DNA from: Hericium rajendrae
Taxonomy: Eukaryota > Basidiomycota > Agaricomycetes > Russulales > Hericiaceae
NCBI GenBank assembly: GCA_033439255.1
Contig: CM065888.1
Coordinates: forward strand, 186,001-250,000
Reading direction: 5' to 3'
Length of the DNA stretch: 64,000 nucleotides
Part shown: positions 22,495-34,041 of the stretch, piece by piece
How positions within the stretch are numbered: position 1 is the stretch's first letter
Layout of the letters: each line of letters begins with the position of its first letter
Program-made: the position numbers and the translations under genes
The notes under the pieces: generated by a model
Told to the model about the DNA's origin: nothing
What the model saw: only the letters and a program-made list of their open reading frames with translations
Databases searched by the model: none

Positions 22495-24325
22495 ATGTAT
22501 GCCCATCCGCTGTTCGACTTCAACCCGAACAACGTTCCCACCGACGAACGGGTGCAGCTCGCCTATCAGCGTGCGAGGGCGATCCTCCGTACCTACGGTT
22601 CGTCTTCGTTCTATTCCTGGGACCTTCGCGATCGCTACTAATGACAATGGTATTGACACAGATCTATCCGTTTCGGATGTCCTGAACTTCACTCCGAAGT
22701 TCTGGGCGATGCACCTTGACCCCATCATCCCGCTCGACATTGGGTGCTTCACAGTCCTGGCGGCACATGTCAATCTCACCGTCGGGACAATTGGCCGCTT
22801 CCTCGACAAGAGGCCAGACCTGCAGCCGCTCATGAGGTCGCTCTTGCGCTTGGACACCGTCGGCGTGTACCTCCTCAGCGAGCGCGGCCACGGCCTCGAT
22901 GCATTCAACATCGAGACGACGGCGACGAAAACGCCACAGGGCTTTATTTTAAACACGCCTCGCGAAGAAGCCGCGAAGTCAGTTTAGCTCGCCCGCTCCA
23001 TGTATGGCAGCCGCACTCACGCCGCCGTACAGGTACATGCCCGCGACGACGCCACTGTTCGGCGTGCCCAAGATCGCACTCGTCATGGCGCGCCTGATCG
23101 TGGACGGCACCGACCGCGGCTCGCGCTTCTTCCTCGTGCCCATCTGCACCGCAACGGAGATGCACCCGGGCGTGACGTCCCTCCGCCTCCCGCGCCGCAG
23201 CGGCACGTCCCCGCTCGACTTCTCCATGACCCTCTTCCACAACGTCGTGCTGCCCCCCGGCGCACTGCTCAACGCGAGCCTCGACATCCCCGCAGAGCCG
23301 CGCGCCGCGTGGTGGGACGAGGTCTGGCGCATCCCGTACGGGAGCATGACCGTCGCCGCGCCGTGCGTGCAGGGGCTCAAGCACGCGGCGTATATCGGTG
23401 GGCGCTACTCGCTCGCGCGCACCGTCGCCGCGGGCAGGCCCATCATCTCCTTCCCGACGCAGCAGTGGGCCGTCCTGCACGCCGTCGCGGCGGGCACGGT
23501 GCTCGACGTGTGGTACCGCACCGTGATCGACCTCATGACGGACGCCGCCGTCGACCCGCGCGTGAAGCACGGTATGGCCGTCGTCGTGAAGGCGACAGCC
23601 TGCCGCCAGGCGATAGCCTGCACCGCGAAGGTCGCCGAGCGCTGCGGCGCGCAGGGCACGTTCGAGAACAACTTCTTCTACCGCTTCGAGGTGCGCGCGC
23701 CCTCCCGCGCTCCCGCGCCCTTATACTCATGCTTATTTTCATTCAGACGGACTGCCGCGGGATCATCATCGCCGAAGGCGACGTCCTGACGCTCTGCATC
23801 CGCCTCTTCGGCGAGCTCGTCCTCGGGCGGTACGCCCTCCCCCTCCCGCCCGCCACCGACTCCGCCCTCGCGGCCCGCGCACACGCCGTCCTCGGCGACC
23901 TCACCGCGCGCGTGCGCGCGCTCCCCGGCGGGCACCGCAGCCCCGACGCGGAGCACCACCTCCTCCCGAACGCCGAGCGCGCGGTCATGGCGATCGGCCA
24001 CGCGGCCGCATATGCCGCCGCGCGGCGCGCGGGCGTCGCGCAGCCGCTGCTTGATATATACGAGTGTGGCGTCGTGCGCGAGGACCCGCTCTGGTTCGCG
24101 GAGCACGCCGCGCGCCCGAGCGCCGCGCAGGCGGACGCGGAGATCGCGGCGCTGCGCGCGGCGGCGCCGCACTTGCCCGGCTACCTCGACGCGCTCGGCG
24201 TCGAGAGGTACGTGCGCGCGTCGATCGTGAGCGGGGAGGCGTGGCGCGAGACGGTCGATGCGCTGCCGAAGTACCGCTGTGCGGGCGGGGGCGCGCTCAC
24301 CAGTATGCTGGGTGCTAAATTGTGA
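22495..24325 (+). CDS. Acyl-CoA oxidase/dehydrogenase-like enzyme with PTS1
   Basis: Flavoenzyme of the acyl-CoA dehydrogenase/oxidase superfamily, expected to introduce the 2,3-double bond in acyl-CoA. Four exons (22495-22597, 22662-22977, 23033-23690, 23747-24325) give exactly 551 codons plus stop. Blocks seen are ILRTYG, TVGVYLLSERGHGLDAFNIET, GFILNTPREEAAKYMPATTP, IPYGSMTVAAPCVQGLKHAAY and RPIISFPTQQWAVLHAVAAG. The LLTEVGHG-like block followed by FxLNTP is typical of fungal members. The C-terminus is GAKL, a peroxisomal type 1 signal. The 3' half is very GC-rich, which is why long spurious frames appear on the other strand. The catalytic Glu could not be placed. Together with the dienoyl-CoA reductase at 50 kb it suggests peroxisomal beta-oxidation. 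Confidence 0.88.
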
Positions 24326-24766
24326 GGGCCGCGCTGACGTCCTGCGGCGGCAGGTTCCGCGGGCGGGGACGTGCGGGCGCCGTGGGCATGGGGGGCGGGG
24401 TGGGCGGGGCGTGCGCCGTGGGCGTTGGGTCCGACATGGGGAAGCGCGATTATGGATGGGTTGCAGGGGTTCTCGGCGCTGGATATCGCCAGTTTCGTCG
24501 TAGGCGGATTCGCGGAGTAGATGAGTTGCCGATGAGGAATAGAAAGGCACATCCGGGTGGTTTGGCTTTATCTGTAATTATATACTGCTCGTAGGCACCT
24601 CACTTTATTTGATGACTAGGAGTCGAGTTCATCAGTCTGTTGTCAATTGCAAGGTTCATTTCGCTTCGAGACATTAAAGATCATTACATCGGGCCAGACA
24701 AAAGTATGCATGATGAGTTACATTAATTATACTGCACATGCCCATACACTATGGTCCGTGTCCCGC
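24326..24766. other. Convergent 3' flanks
   Basis: Lies between the ends of the acyl-CoA oxidase-like gene (+) and seven-TM copy C (-). No gene is seen. Confidence 0.5.
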
Positions 24767-26119
24767 CTATGCCGACAGCGTGAAGCGCACACTGGACTCT
24801 TCGTGCGGATCACCTTTATCCATGCTGTCCCCGCTTGAAGACGGTTGATCAACTGAAGTGTCGACGTCGATGGCCGTGTCAAAACGGATGGTCGACAGGG
24901 CGACGGGGCGGTTCTCCCGAGGGTGGGGGCGTACTGATAGAGATTGCGTCTGCAGCGTCTCGACGGAGCGGCCCTGCTCGACCCGGATGATGATGAGGTT
25001 GAAAGCGATGCCCTGAGATACGGAGCCATGCGTTAACTAGGAAAATCAGACGCAGGCTATACAGAATACTCACAATGATTTCAACGATCTGAAGCAAATG
25101 TCAGAAAAAAAGAAAAAAAACGCAGACATAGTTCGATCGACACGCACCGAGTCCGAAACTGGATATTGCGAGTAATTGTTGGCAAGATAGGTAACCGTAA
25201 ATACCAAGACAGACGCCGTGTACATAGCACCGGACTCGACCACGATGCGGATGGCGCGATGAAGCGGAGGCCCGCACAGTGGTTTCTGCAATTCGCCGTC
25301 GACGGAGTGAAGGGCCGTGCTAGTGATGCGCTGTATGACCCATATCTTGCGCACGATCAAGACTAGCGGCAGTCAGGGATGGGTGCCGAGCGCAGCGGTA
25401 TGAGGAGGCACGTACATGTCGCGATCAGGTTGAGAACGAGAGTTATTGCGAGGACGGAGATGATGAATGGCCTGAGGATGTGCGCGCCAAGGTCCGCATT
25501 TCGTTTCAGCGTGATTTCGAAGTAGCAGATAGCGATCTCGCAGCCTGTGGGGATAGATCAGCCGTGCTGGTCTCTGCAAATTATTATAGATGCACCTATG
25601 CAGGCCACCCATAACAAGCATAGGCCAGAGACAATGGTCCGTGATCGGCCGTAGATAATGTAACAGCGGTATATCTAAAGAAAGAGACATCAAGGATCAA
25701 ACGCAGACAACAAGAATAGATACGCACGAGCATGGCATCCGCGATGCTGGTCTGGGCCGTGTAACACACGGTCTGCATGACATTGACCCAGGATGAGACA
25801 TCCAGGAATTCTTGGGTGGCACCTCCGGGGCCCTTGTACCAGATAAATGCCATGAGGACAAAGCGAAGGCTAAGGGCGAGATCGAGCGTTGCAAATATAA
25901 ACAATAGCAACAGGACAATTGTAAATGGCCATGGAACACCCTTGCGTCGTCGATTGAACCACAGAACGTTGATGTATTGGACAAACGTGATCAGATATAT
26001 TCCTGAGAGTACACGTATTCAGGATGGAAAAGGCGAGAGATATAGACGTACATACCATAGAATAGACTCTGCAGGAAGAGCACGATTATGTGCGCCTCAT
26101 CTAGTGGGAAGGCGGTCAT
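24767..26119 (-). CDS. Seven-TM family protein, copy C
   Basis: Starts MTAFPLDEAHIIVLFLQSLF (ATG at 26119), almost the same as copies A and B. It continues IYLITFVQYINVLWFNRRRK, LLLLFIFATLDLALSLRF, YKGPGGATQEFLDVSSW, VNVMQTVCYTAQTSIADAML, IYRCYIIYGRS, ICYFEITLKRN, ILAITLVLNLIATC-like text, RAIRIVVESGAMYTASVLVF, NNYSQYPVSDS, the 15-nt microexon 25088-25074 (IVEII) and GIAFNLIIIRVEQGRSVETL. The tail ends SSVRFTLSA, sharing VRF with A and B. The frame is open and splice sites look normal. It is on the opposite strand to A and B, beyond the MFS and acyl-CoA genes. Function unknown. Confidence 0.87.
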
Positions 26120-28765
26120 GACAAGGGCGGGAAGCGAGCCGCGAGATCAGAGAGCAAAGCCTTGTTTTAACCGTCTTGCGAGTACATCATAAGGACCTTC
26201 GGTCCCACCGACCCTTCCGGGCGGGACTTACCCAGGATATTGCGCAGTCCTCGATGCACGTCTTCTTGAGCTGCACATCTTCAGAGGCAATCCATTTCAG
26301 CGCACAGAATGCTTATATGGATAGATAGCGATCGATGTCAGCGTCACGGATGCACCTCATTGGAAGATGTAGCAGTCAGCTTGACAGATGGAGGGATTTG
26401 ACTCTTCCATAAAGCATGGGGCTCCAGTTGGGCACGCAGTTATCGGCGATGCTGGTACCGGCGGATCTGCTGCTGATGGTCTCATCTGAACATATACAGT
26501 CTAAATCTGGCAGAGCATACTAGTCAAGCGATTCAGCCTACTAATGGGACACCTTACCTGATCGTCATTACGCGCGTGTTGCTAGGTGTTACTCTCCAAT
26601 CTGTCAAGCGGAAAGTTCACGGGAAAGACTCGCCTCAGATCACTCGTCTCGAAGCGCTGAACTAAAGGCTTCTAAAAATGGAAATCCTACATTCTAAAAC
26701 TGTACGAATGCTCTGATTGGACTTCTGCATCTACGAGACAACATACCAATCCACAAGAAATCTGGCATTGTTTTCACCATTGCGAGAGCTCGTTCCAAAC
26801 GTTTGAAACTGAGCGCTGAGGCCTGAGGCTTTGCGTCGACATCAGCAAAAACGTTTTACTCTGTTATTTCCCGGTGAGGTTTGTCACGTGCCGCCGAGAT
26901 GGCGCCAGTATGTAAGGCACCACAAGGGAATACAAGGGCAATACATACCTCACAAAAGGTTGTCAACGACTTGAAAATTTGACATCGTGATGGTGAGTTT
27001 TCAAAATCTCTGATCTGGTAGCTAATAGTTTTCAATCTAGGTAACAGGCTTCTGACGCATTTGCAGTACTTCGCCTGCCCGCCGTACCCCTCGCGACGTC
27101 TCGATATCCCCGAGACCCTGTAGGAACGCTACGGCGTTTCTTCGAAGGTGCGTCGCAGCCGGCCCTAAATCTCGTTCGCTCCATCATATATAGCCTTCGC
27201 AGATGTCTGGAGTCTTCGCTCAATCCCTCCTCTCACAAGCATGTCAACTGTTCAAGCTTTCCGGAGGACTGTCGCTGCTCGTTATTCGCCCCCGGCCGTT
27301 CTCGTAGCTGGTGTTCTCTTGTGTCGGCTTTGTACTGTGGGCTCCCAATCGTTCGTGGAGCTTTCCACCAAGTGTCGCTTTGTGGAAATCCTCAAAGATA
27401 TATTCTGGCGGGACATCTTGCGACGGGCGCAACGTTCGCTCTCCCCTGGCTTCTGGATTGCTCGGGATGGTCTTTCCCACCTTTTGCTGACTGACTGTAC
27501 GACGGCGCATCAGCACGCATAGATACGGTTGTTACGTAGTTACAGATATGTCTCGTAGGTAGCTTCTATGTATTTTAGACAAGTTTGTTGCTGTGAAGAA
27601 TATATTAGATTTCGTTTCTGTATCTCTGCGAAGGATGAAAATAAATAAATAAAAATACCTAAATGCTGTAGGACTCCTTATGTCACTTTACAATAGCCAT
27701 ATGGCATTGCACGGGTGCCATGTTGACGGACAAGTCCAATGTGCCAGGTGACCCTTGGCAGGGCTGGCAAGCCTTGCGAAGGATGGGGACCGTGGCAAAT
27801 CCATAAGGTACCCGTGTATAGCCTTGCGACGAAATGTGGCATCCTTACCAGACGGCAGTGATTGTGATCTTTGCAAACCCTTACATATCCTTGTAAGCCC
27901 TTACAGATTTTTCACACTTTTGCTGATGCCGAACGCTTTTCGAGTTCTGAATCTCAGCTCCTGCCGCGGACGTTATGAATATTCCTTATGTAAGTGTCAC
28001 CGGGGGGTTAGGGTTCCTAGGCTTTCGTCTCTCCTTCATTCACAGTGCCTCATCGTGCTTTAGTACCGTTTTCTGGTGTGTCGTAAACAACGCCGCCTAG
28101 GCGACAGGCTTTCATCCGTTCGGTGCGCTGAATAGCTTCAAATCTATGTCCAATGATTGCTCATAATGAGGATACGCTCTCGTTGTAACATTTCATTCCT
28201 TCAACGCCTGGCATTTTTTGCGCTCGTACAGCATTTCGCAGAAGAGTCAGAACTTGTGCATCGTCTTGTGCAGGGCTTTGGAGTCTGGAGCGAGGGAAGC
28301 TCTGCTTCGATGCACTTGGACGACATACATGCACTGCTCATAACCCATATACTGCGCAGGTTTGTCCCACGATATGACGATCGAAGCTGTTCTACCGGAT
28401 GGCTGCGGTTCACCGTGATTCATTTCATTTCCTTTCCCGATACATTTCCTTTCCGAACCGACGAAGTAGGCAAATCTTTTCGTGGCAAGATCCTGTACGT
28501 CGCGATTTGTAGTGCAATGTGTCGACATGCTGAGTTGGTACGCTTCTGGCAGTGCGGATAGCCCTTGTCTAGGAGGAAAGATCACCTTCGGCCCCACAGA
28601 GCCGCATGGAACACATTCACAGCATCAGAATGTACTCTCAACCTATAATGGCCTTGTTTCAATTTCATTCCAGTGGGTTTCCGAAGGTAACTTTGGGGTT
28701 TATAGTCCGAGTCTCGATTCTGCGAACAGTAAGTGCATTCCCTAGTATCCCCCGAGTTGATCAGT
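26120..28765. other. Long intergenic region, no supported gene
   Basis: It contains only short frames. A small stretch on the minus strand (about 26480-26360) reads a Cys-containing peptide with PCFMEESNPSICQADCY, but it is closed by a stop and has no clear start or signal peptide. The frame at 27241-27522 (+) has no recognisable content. The promoters of copies C (-) and D (+) lie at the two ends. Confidence 0.4.
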
Positions 28766-30033
28766 ATGGCTGATACATTTCCGATAGCCCAGGCCGAGCT
28801 TTGTGCGTTTGGCGCGGAATGCATTTTTTACGGTGAGAAGGTCTGCATTCCTTTCTCGAAACGAGCTCACAATGACCATGCTACTGGCTCGCAGGCATCT
28901 ATCTCATCAGCGTTTGGGTATGCATGTCGGTGCTGCTTACCTTTGCAGGAGGCATAACTGTCCGCCGATGGCCTTTTTTCCTCGTCGCGTTGCTTCTTTT
29001 TGCATTATCGACATTCGACCTTGCGCTGGGGCTGCGTCATCTTCTCGATGCGTTTATATTCTATCGGGGCCCTGGCGGCGCCACCGCGGAGCTCCTCAAC
29101 ATCTCATATTGGGTGTCCGTGATGAGAAGTGCCTGCTTCTTGGCGCAGACATCCCTTGCGGACGGCATGCTAGTATGTCCGCATCTATGTTAACTAAGTG
29201 CTGACACTTACAATACGCGTCGGTCAAGGTCTATCGCTCCTATATCATCTATGATAGGAATTGGAAGGTTGCAGCTGGCCTTTCAATACTTTGGTCCGCG
29301 GGAGTGGGTGAGCGTAGAAGTGGCCTCCGCAACAGCATCACTGATGCTCGTGTACAGCATCTAGCATCTATGCCGTGTTTGTCTTGGCAACATTGCACGA
29401 GGACAGCTCTCTCAGTGCTAGCCGTTTCACACGGTTGGAAATAGCCAATGCTTCAATCACCCTGGTCCTCAACATTCTCGCTACCTGTACGCGTCAATCT
29501 GATTGGCTTGGTCGTAAAGAGCTAATGGACATGCGTCCAGCGTTGATTGTGTACCGTATATGGTCGTTTGGCCGTTTCAAGAAGGATATGGGTCAGGGCG
29601 AGCTGAGGAGTAACAGCACACTGCGGCGCGCGATGCGCGTCATCATCGAGTCCGGGGCGATCTACACTATATCGGTTATCGCACTATTCATCTCAAACCT
29701 TGCCAAGAGCAACTCACTGTACGTGATCTCAGATTGCGTAGGTCCCCATCTCGCCTGCAGAAAATGTCTGCGCTGACTATGAAGTCTTTCTCTGCAGCTC
29801 ATGCAGATCATTGTAAGTAACTCTTTACGTCCGGGACTTCTTCCTTGACCTTCCCTTTCCAGGGCATCGTCTTCAACCTCATTATCATCCGCGTCGAACA
29901 GGGATCCACGATACAGCCTGTGTACAACGACCCAAACGACAGTATCTCGTTGCAATTCCAGCAGCAGTCTGCTTTGGGTGTGGTTTCGACAAAAACCAGC
30001 GATTTGGAGGCGAGGAAGGGAAGCTATCCATGA
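28766..30033 (+). CDS. Seven-TM family protein, copy D
   Basis: Starts MADTFPIAQAELCAFGAECI and continues IYLISVWVCMSVLLTFAGGI, TVRRWPFFLVALLLFALSTF, FYRGPGGATAELLNISYW, VSVMRSACFLAQTSLADGML, VYRSYIIYDRNWKVAAGL, RAMRVIIESGAIYTISVIAL, KSNSLYVISDC, the 15-nt microexon 29798-29812 (LMQII) and GIVFNLIIIRVEQGSTI. The tail is short and ends LEARKGSYP. D pairs with copy G: both have ITVRRWPFF, CxFGAECIFYG-like N-termini and SNSLY before the microexon. The predicted frame is kept across all introns. The loop that reads ICYIEFTL in other copies is replaced by FVLATLHEDS. Function unknown. Confidence 0.84.
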
Positions 30034-30283
30034 GTTGAGATGATGATCAATCTTGGTATGATCCCAACTTATCGGTTCCCTTACATGCATTTTATCCGAG
30101 TCCCTCGCTTCTTTTTGTAGGATAGCTTTTTTCGACGTGCTTTATTCTTTAATGCTTTCATCATTGAGTCAATATATCGATGTCTTCCCCATCTTCTTTC
30201 ATCGTTCTCGCTTTTTATTCCCCTCGTTCTTTCTTTGGAATTCATTATAAACGAGCGACGTGATCCCTGCGTTCCATGCCGCT

Positions 30284-30778
30284 GCAGCGGGCGGTTCGCA
30301 TCATCGTCCGTCGTCCAGTCCGGCTCGGTGTACATTCTCTTAGTGCTCGTGCTCTGGCAGACATCACATGCCTGACCAAGAGCATATCACTGTATGTTGT
30401 CTCGGAATGTGTGCGTTCACATCTCGTCTTGACCGGCCATCTATATTGACCGTTGATACTTGGCAGCTTGTCCAAATTATCGTGCATTACCTGTATTCTC
30501 TCGCCGATGTGGCCAGCATTCACTACCCGACGCACTGTTCAAGGACATCGTCATCGTCTTCAATCTCATCATCGTCCATGTCGAAAAGGGATTTCCTGCC
30601 AATCATACGTATTGCAACTCTTAAGGACCTCTCGTCGCTGCAGTTCCACGGGCGCTCAGCGCCTGTGGGCGAGACGACCACGCGCGGGGGGAATTTGACA
30701 GTTGAACAGGCAGAGGTGCCCGCGGGCAATTCGACGATCCACGCGAACGCTTCGGGGGGAGAAACAACTCATGTATGA
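30284..30778 (+). pseudogene. 3' relic of a seven-TM family gene (D')
   Basis: Only the last third of a family member is present. It reads LQRAVRIIV, then VQSGSVYILLVLVLW in another frame, then ITCLTKSISLYVVSEC in a third. The 15-nt microexon equivalent (30467-30481, LVQII) still has flanking splice-like sites, followed by IVIVFNLIIVHVEKG and, after a further frame change, KDLSSLQFHGRSAPVGETTT. The last part matches the tail of copy G (KDLVSLQFQRRSTVGETMT), not that of the adjacent copy D. The first two-thirds are absent. It lies 250 bp behind copy D and is clearly broken. Confidence 0.78.
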
Positions 30779-31913
30779 ATCAAAATGACGACCCGTGCCA
30801 CGCTTCTGGACGTCGTGCTTCCCATACCACCCCTCGTGCCTACTCCATCTAGGTACGTGTTATTGACTTCATACACGACAGTTTCTCACCGCGTCCCCGT
30901 CCCTAACACCGTCTCTCAGCCGACTGGACCCACGATAACTTCGCCATGATCTTCTCCGTTGAGATCGCATACTCTCTTGAAGTTCTCTGGTCAATCCACG
31001 GTCCATCATATCGTCTGTTCCGTTTCACGGTCTTTACAGCACTGCGACCCCATACTGGACGCTGCTCAGGAAGACGCAGCGCCTCTGCCTTCGGCCGCGG
31101 CACGTCCTTGTCCTCTGCTCTGCTCCCGCGGGCCCAGAATTCGAACACGGTCGTGCGCACACATCCACTCGGGACGGCCTGTGTTCTCACGATTTGGCAT
31201 GGCAGGCGGGCGCAGGAAGGTCGCGAGTCGCCGGGCATGCTGCTACCACCCCTTCGCCGTCGCGGATCTGATGTGCCGCGCAGAAACTGAGGAAGGCGTC
31301 CTCATCAGCTTCTGCGCGGCCCCACGCTTATGCTTATTTGTGGGATCAGCATCAGTGGGCGTCTCTCACTTGTTGACACCATGTCTACGTTCGCAGATCC
31401 GATGCGGGTGGCAGCCTGGTGCGGTCGGGGCAGGTGACGGGCTGTCTGCGATCTAACACCCACTCATATCCTGAATTTCTGCACCGCTCCCCGCTGTAGA
31501 GATGTACAGGCCTGTGTGGGCTGGTCTGCTTTCATGGTGGTGTGCAGCTTTAACTTTGCATAAGCTACAGATTTTTTTTTCATTGTGGGCTTGACACTGT
31601 GCTGATGGCCCCATGGAGGACCTGTCGAGTCAAGTCGACAGGTGCTCCGTGGGGCTGTCAGCGTGCAACTGCGTTCTCAGCTGCGCATTTGGGTGGAAGA
31701 GGAAGACAGGTGCTCTATTGTAGTGTACCATGCGCTGCAACGCAACATTTCCAAAGACGTATCAGAACGAGAGTGACCAGTGACCACGCATGCACACAGT
31801 TCAATCTAAAGAAAAGCGCGCCCGCACCGACGTTGCACTGGCGACCTCATTCGTGAACGCACACGTACGGCAAGACGGGCACAAAAATATTGTATCGCAA
31901 TCCGTTTTAGAGA
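30779..31913. other. Intergenic region, no supported gene
   Basis: An ATG at 30785 opens a short plausible exon (MTTRATLLDVVLP) with a good donor, but the continuation hits a stop. Other frames in 30950-31460 show no recognisable content. The 3' end holds the terminator of the downstream minus-strand tRNA (T-run, 31883-31887). Confidence 0.4.
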
Positions 31914-32008
31914 TGCATTAAGAGGGAATCGAACCCCCGGCGGGTCGAATCTATACACCAATACATTGTTGATGGCAACGACCCAGGTTACCACTACCCC
32001 ATTAATGC
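31914..32008 (-). tRNA. tRNA-Gly (anticodon GCC) with intron
   Basis: Folds as a full cloverleaf. The acceptor GCATTAA pairs with TTAATGC. The D arm is GGGT/ACCT around AGTGGTA. The anticodon stem is GGTCG/CGACC with loop TTGCCA...T, giving GCC. The T arm is GGGGG/CCCTC around TTCGATT, with one G-T pair, and A73 is encoded. An intron of about 24 nt sits after the base 3' of the anticodon, the normal place. The D-loop TAGTGGTAA and GCAT/ATGC ends are typical of glycine tRNAs. A T-run follows 27 nt downstream. Confidence 0.87.
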
Positions 32009-32181
32009 TTGACTCTAATGTTTCTATTATCTTGAAAGTATCATCAGCGCACCATGACAGCGCCAGGGCTACATCTTAGCATACAACACGTAGACTGGTA
32101 TACACCCTAATGACCAATAAATTACAACACTACCCAACAACCCACATCCACCAGACCACCCTAGATACACCACCGCAGCGC
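32009..32181. other. Gap between tRNA and copy E
   Basis: Promoter side of the tRNA gene and 3' flank of copy E. Nothing else is seen. Confidence 0.4.
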
Positions 32182-33525
32182 CTACACACCATGCGCAACA
32201 TCGACGTCCACATCCGCGTCCTCGCTCGCAGTCCCGAACTTGCCGCCGCCAAACTTGCCCTCCTCGAGCGTGCGGCTGCCGTCCGTGTCCGTGCCGGTGT
32301 ACCCCGTGCTGCCCGCGCCGCCGCGCACGAAGCGCAGACTGACGACCTCGCCGCCGCCGCGCGCGCTCTTGCCCGTACGCGTGCTGCGCGAGCGGCCGGA
32401 CGACGCCTGCAGCTGCATGCTGGTGGTCTCGATGCTGTGGCCCTGCTCCACGCGGATGATAATCAGGTTGAACGCGATCCCGATGATCTGCACGACCTGT
32501 TCCACCGCATCAGCGTCAGCACTGGGACAAGGGGGAGGGGAAGGGGTAAAGGGGTAAAGGGGCGCACGCAGTCGGAGACGCCGTATTGGGCGTTGTTGGA
32601 GGCGAGGTAGGTGACGAAGAAGGTGACGACGCCGACGGTGTACATCGCGCCGCTCTCGATGATGATGCGCATCGCGCGGCGCAGGCCGCCGCCGCCGTGC
32701 CCGCGCCCGCCCGTGTCGACGAACAGATCCTTCGTGCGCCGCTGCAGGCTCCAGATCTTGTACACAATCATGGCTGCGCGCACACGTTAGCTTCCGCGGG
32801 GAGCGCAGGGAGGGAGCTTACAGGTCGCGATGAGGTTGAGCACGAGCGTGATGCTGAGGGTGGAGGTGATGAAGGGCGTGAGGCGCCGGGCGTTGAGGAG
32901 CGTGTTGGTGTGGAGCGTGAACTCGATGTAGCACGTGAAGGCCTCGCAGACTGGCGGGTGGTCAGCAGGCGCGGGCAGGACTGGACACGGACACACGCAC
33001 TCATGCCCGCGACCCAGATGACGGACAGGCCCGCGGCGATTTTCCACGAGCGGCCGTAGATGATGTAGCACCGGTAGATCTGCGCGCGTGAGCTTACATA
33101 AGAAGAAAGAGCGACGCGGGGCACGCACGAGCATGCCGTCGGCGATGCTGGTCTGCGCGACGTAGTCGACGGTCTTCATGACGTTGACCCAGTAGCTGAT
33201 GTCGGACAGCTCGGCGACGGCGCCGCCGGGGCCCTTGTAATAAATGAACGCGTCGAGGACATGGCGTAGCAGGAATGCGACGTCGAGGGTCGCGAATGTG
33301 AAGAGCAGCAGTGCGACGACGATGAGCGGCCAGCGGCGGTAGCCGTTCTTGCGGCCGAGGGAGAGCAGCGCGTACATGCACATGCCGAATGTCACGAGGT
33401 AGAAGCCTGGGCGGGGGTTAGTGGCGCGTTTTGTGCACGCACTGGCACTCACCATAGAAGAGACTCTCGAGGAAGAGAGCGACGATCTGGGCGACATCGA
33501 TCGGGAACGCATTGTCGGTGGCCAT
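32182..33525 (-). CDS. Seven-TM family protein, copy E
   Basis: Starts MATDNAFPIDVAQIVALFLE (ATG at 33525). It continues FYLVTFGMCMYALLSLGRKN, LIVVALLLFTFATLDVAFLL, YYKGPGGAVAELSDISYW, VNVMKTVDYVAQTSIADGML, IYRCYIIYGRSWKIAAGLSV, CYIEFTLHTNTLLNARRLTP, MIVYKIWSLQRRTKDLF, RAMRIIIESGAMYTVGVVTF, SNNAQYGVSDC and VVQIIGIAFNLIIIRVEQGH. In this copy the microexon is fused to the next exon: VVQII runs straight into GIAFN, so one intron is absent. The tail is long, Gly/Ser/Arg- and then Asp-rich (ends DADVDVDVAHGV). It is divergent from the P450 gene 516 bp away. The relic at 38.8-39.2 kb is a damaged relative. Confidence 0.87.
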
Positions 33526-34041
33526 GGTCGCCTCCTGGAGGCCGCCGAGATAAAAGTGGATGCGGATGAGTGAAAGCGGGTCCGCAACTTATACTTAGCT
33601 CAGGAGCTCGAGACAGCAACCCAGTGACCTCGCCGACAGGTAAGAGACTAACAGCAAGATGATGATCAGTCAAGAACACGTTTGAGCAGCGGTGAATCGT
33701 GATGGTCGGGACGTCGCGATAAGGAGCTCGCCACACGGCATGAGAACGCCCCCCGCCCAGAATAGCGATGGAGAGACGAGAGCGCGAGCGAGCTCTTCCA
33801 TCCTGACAGCCTGGGAGCCCCGCCACGCTGCTGCCACCATCGTCCACCGTACTGCCCGGATGTGCGCCACAGCCCCGGCCACGCAACCCGCGACCCCCCG
33901 CCACCCCATCCCGACTCGCAACTTCTGTGCTCTCCGAGATCGGTCATGCCCCGAGCTCTTTCACGATCATGAACTGTGCGATGCACTCTGCTCGCCTTAA
34001 ACGCGTCTGCACGCTGCCTTTCTCCCTTTCCCACCACCACC
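33526..34041. promoter_or_regulatory. Shared divergent promoter region of copy E and the P450
   Basis: 516 bp separate the two start codons. A TATAAG on the minus strand at 33593-33588 lies about 63 nt before the copy E start. No clear TATA box precedes the P450 ATG. Co-regulation of the pair is an inference. Confidence 0.4.

Noticed and set aside
22944-23570. 208-codon frame on the minus strand (and 23678-24550 minus)
   Set aside because: Both lie antisense to the very GC-rich acyl-CoA oxidase-like gene. Arg/Ala/Gly-rich text without motifs is typical of shadow frames in GC-rich exons.
26360-26490. Possible small cysteine-rich secreted protein (minus strand)
   Set aside because: The Cys-containing stretch is short, ends in a stop, and has no convincing start or signal peptide. 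The next exon-like piece does not join in frame.
27241-27522. 93-codon frame on the plus strand
   Set aside because: No recognisable motif, and an equally long frame overlaps it on the other strand.
30785-31456. Possible gene starting MTTRATLLDVVLP
   Set aside because: The donor after the first exon is good, but the acceptor at 30919 leads to an immediate stop. Later frames lack protein features.
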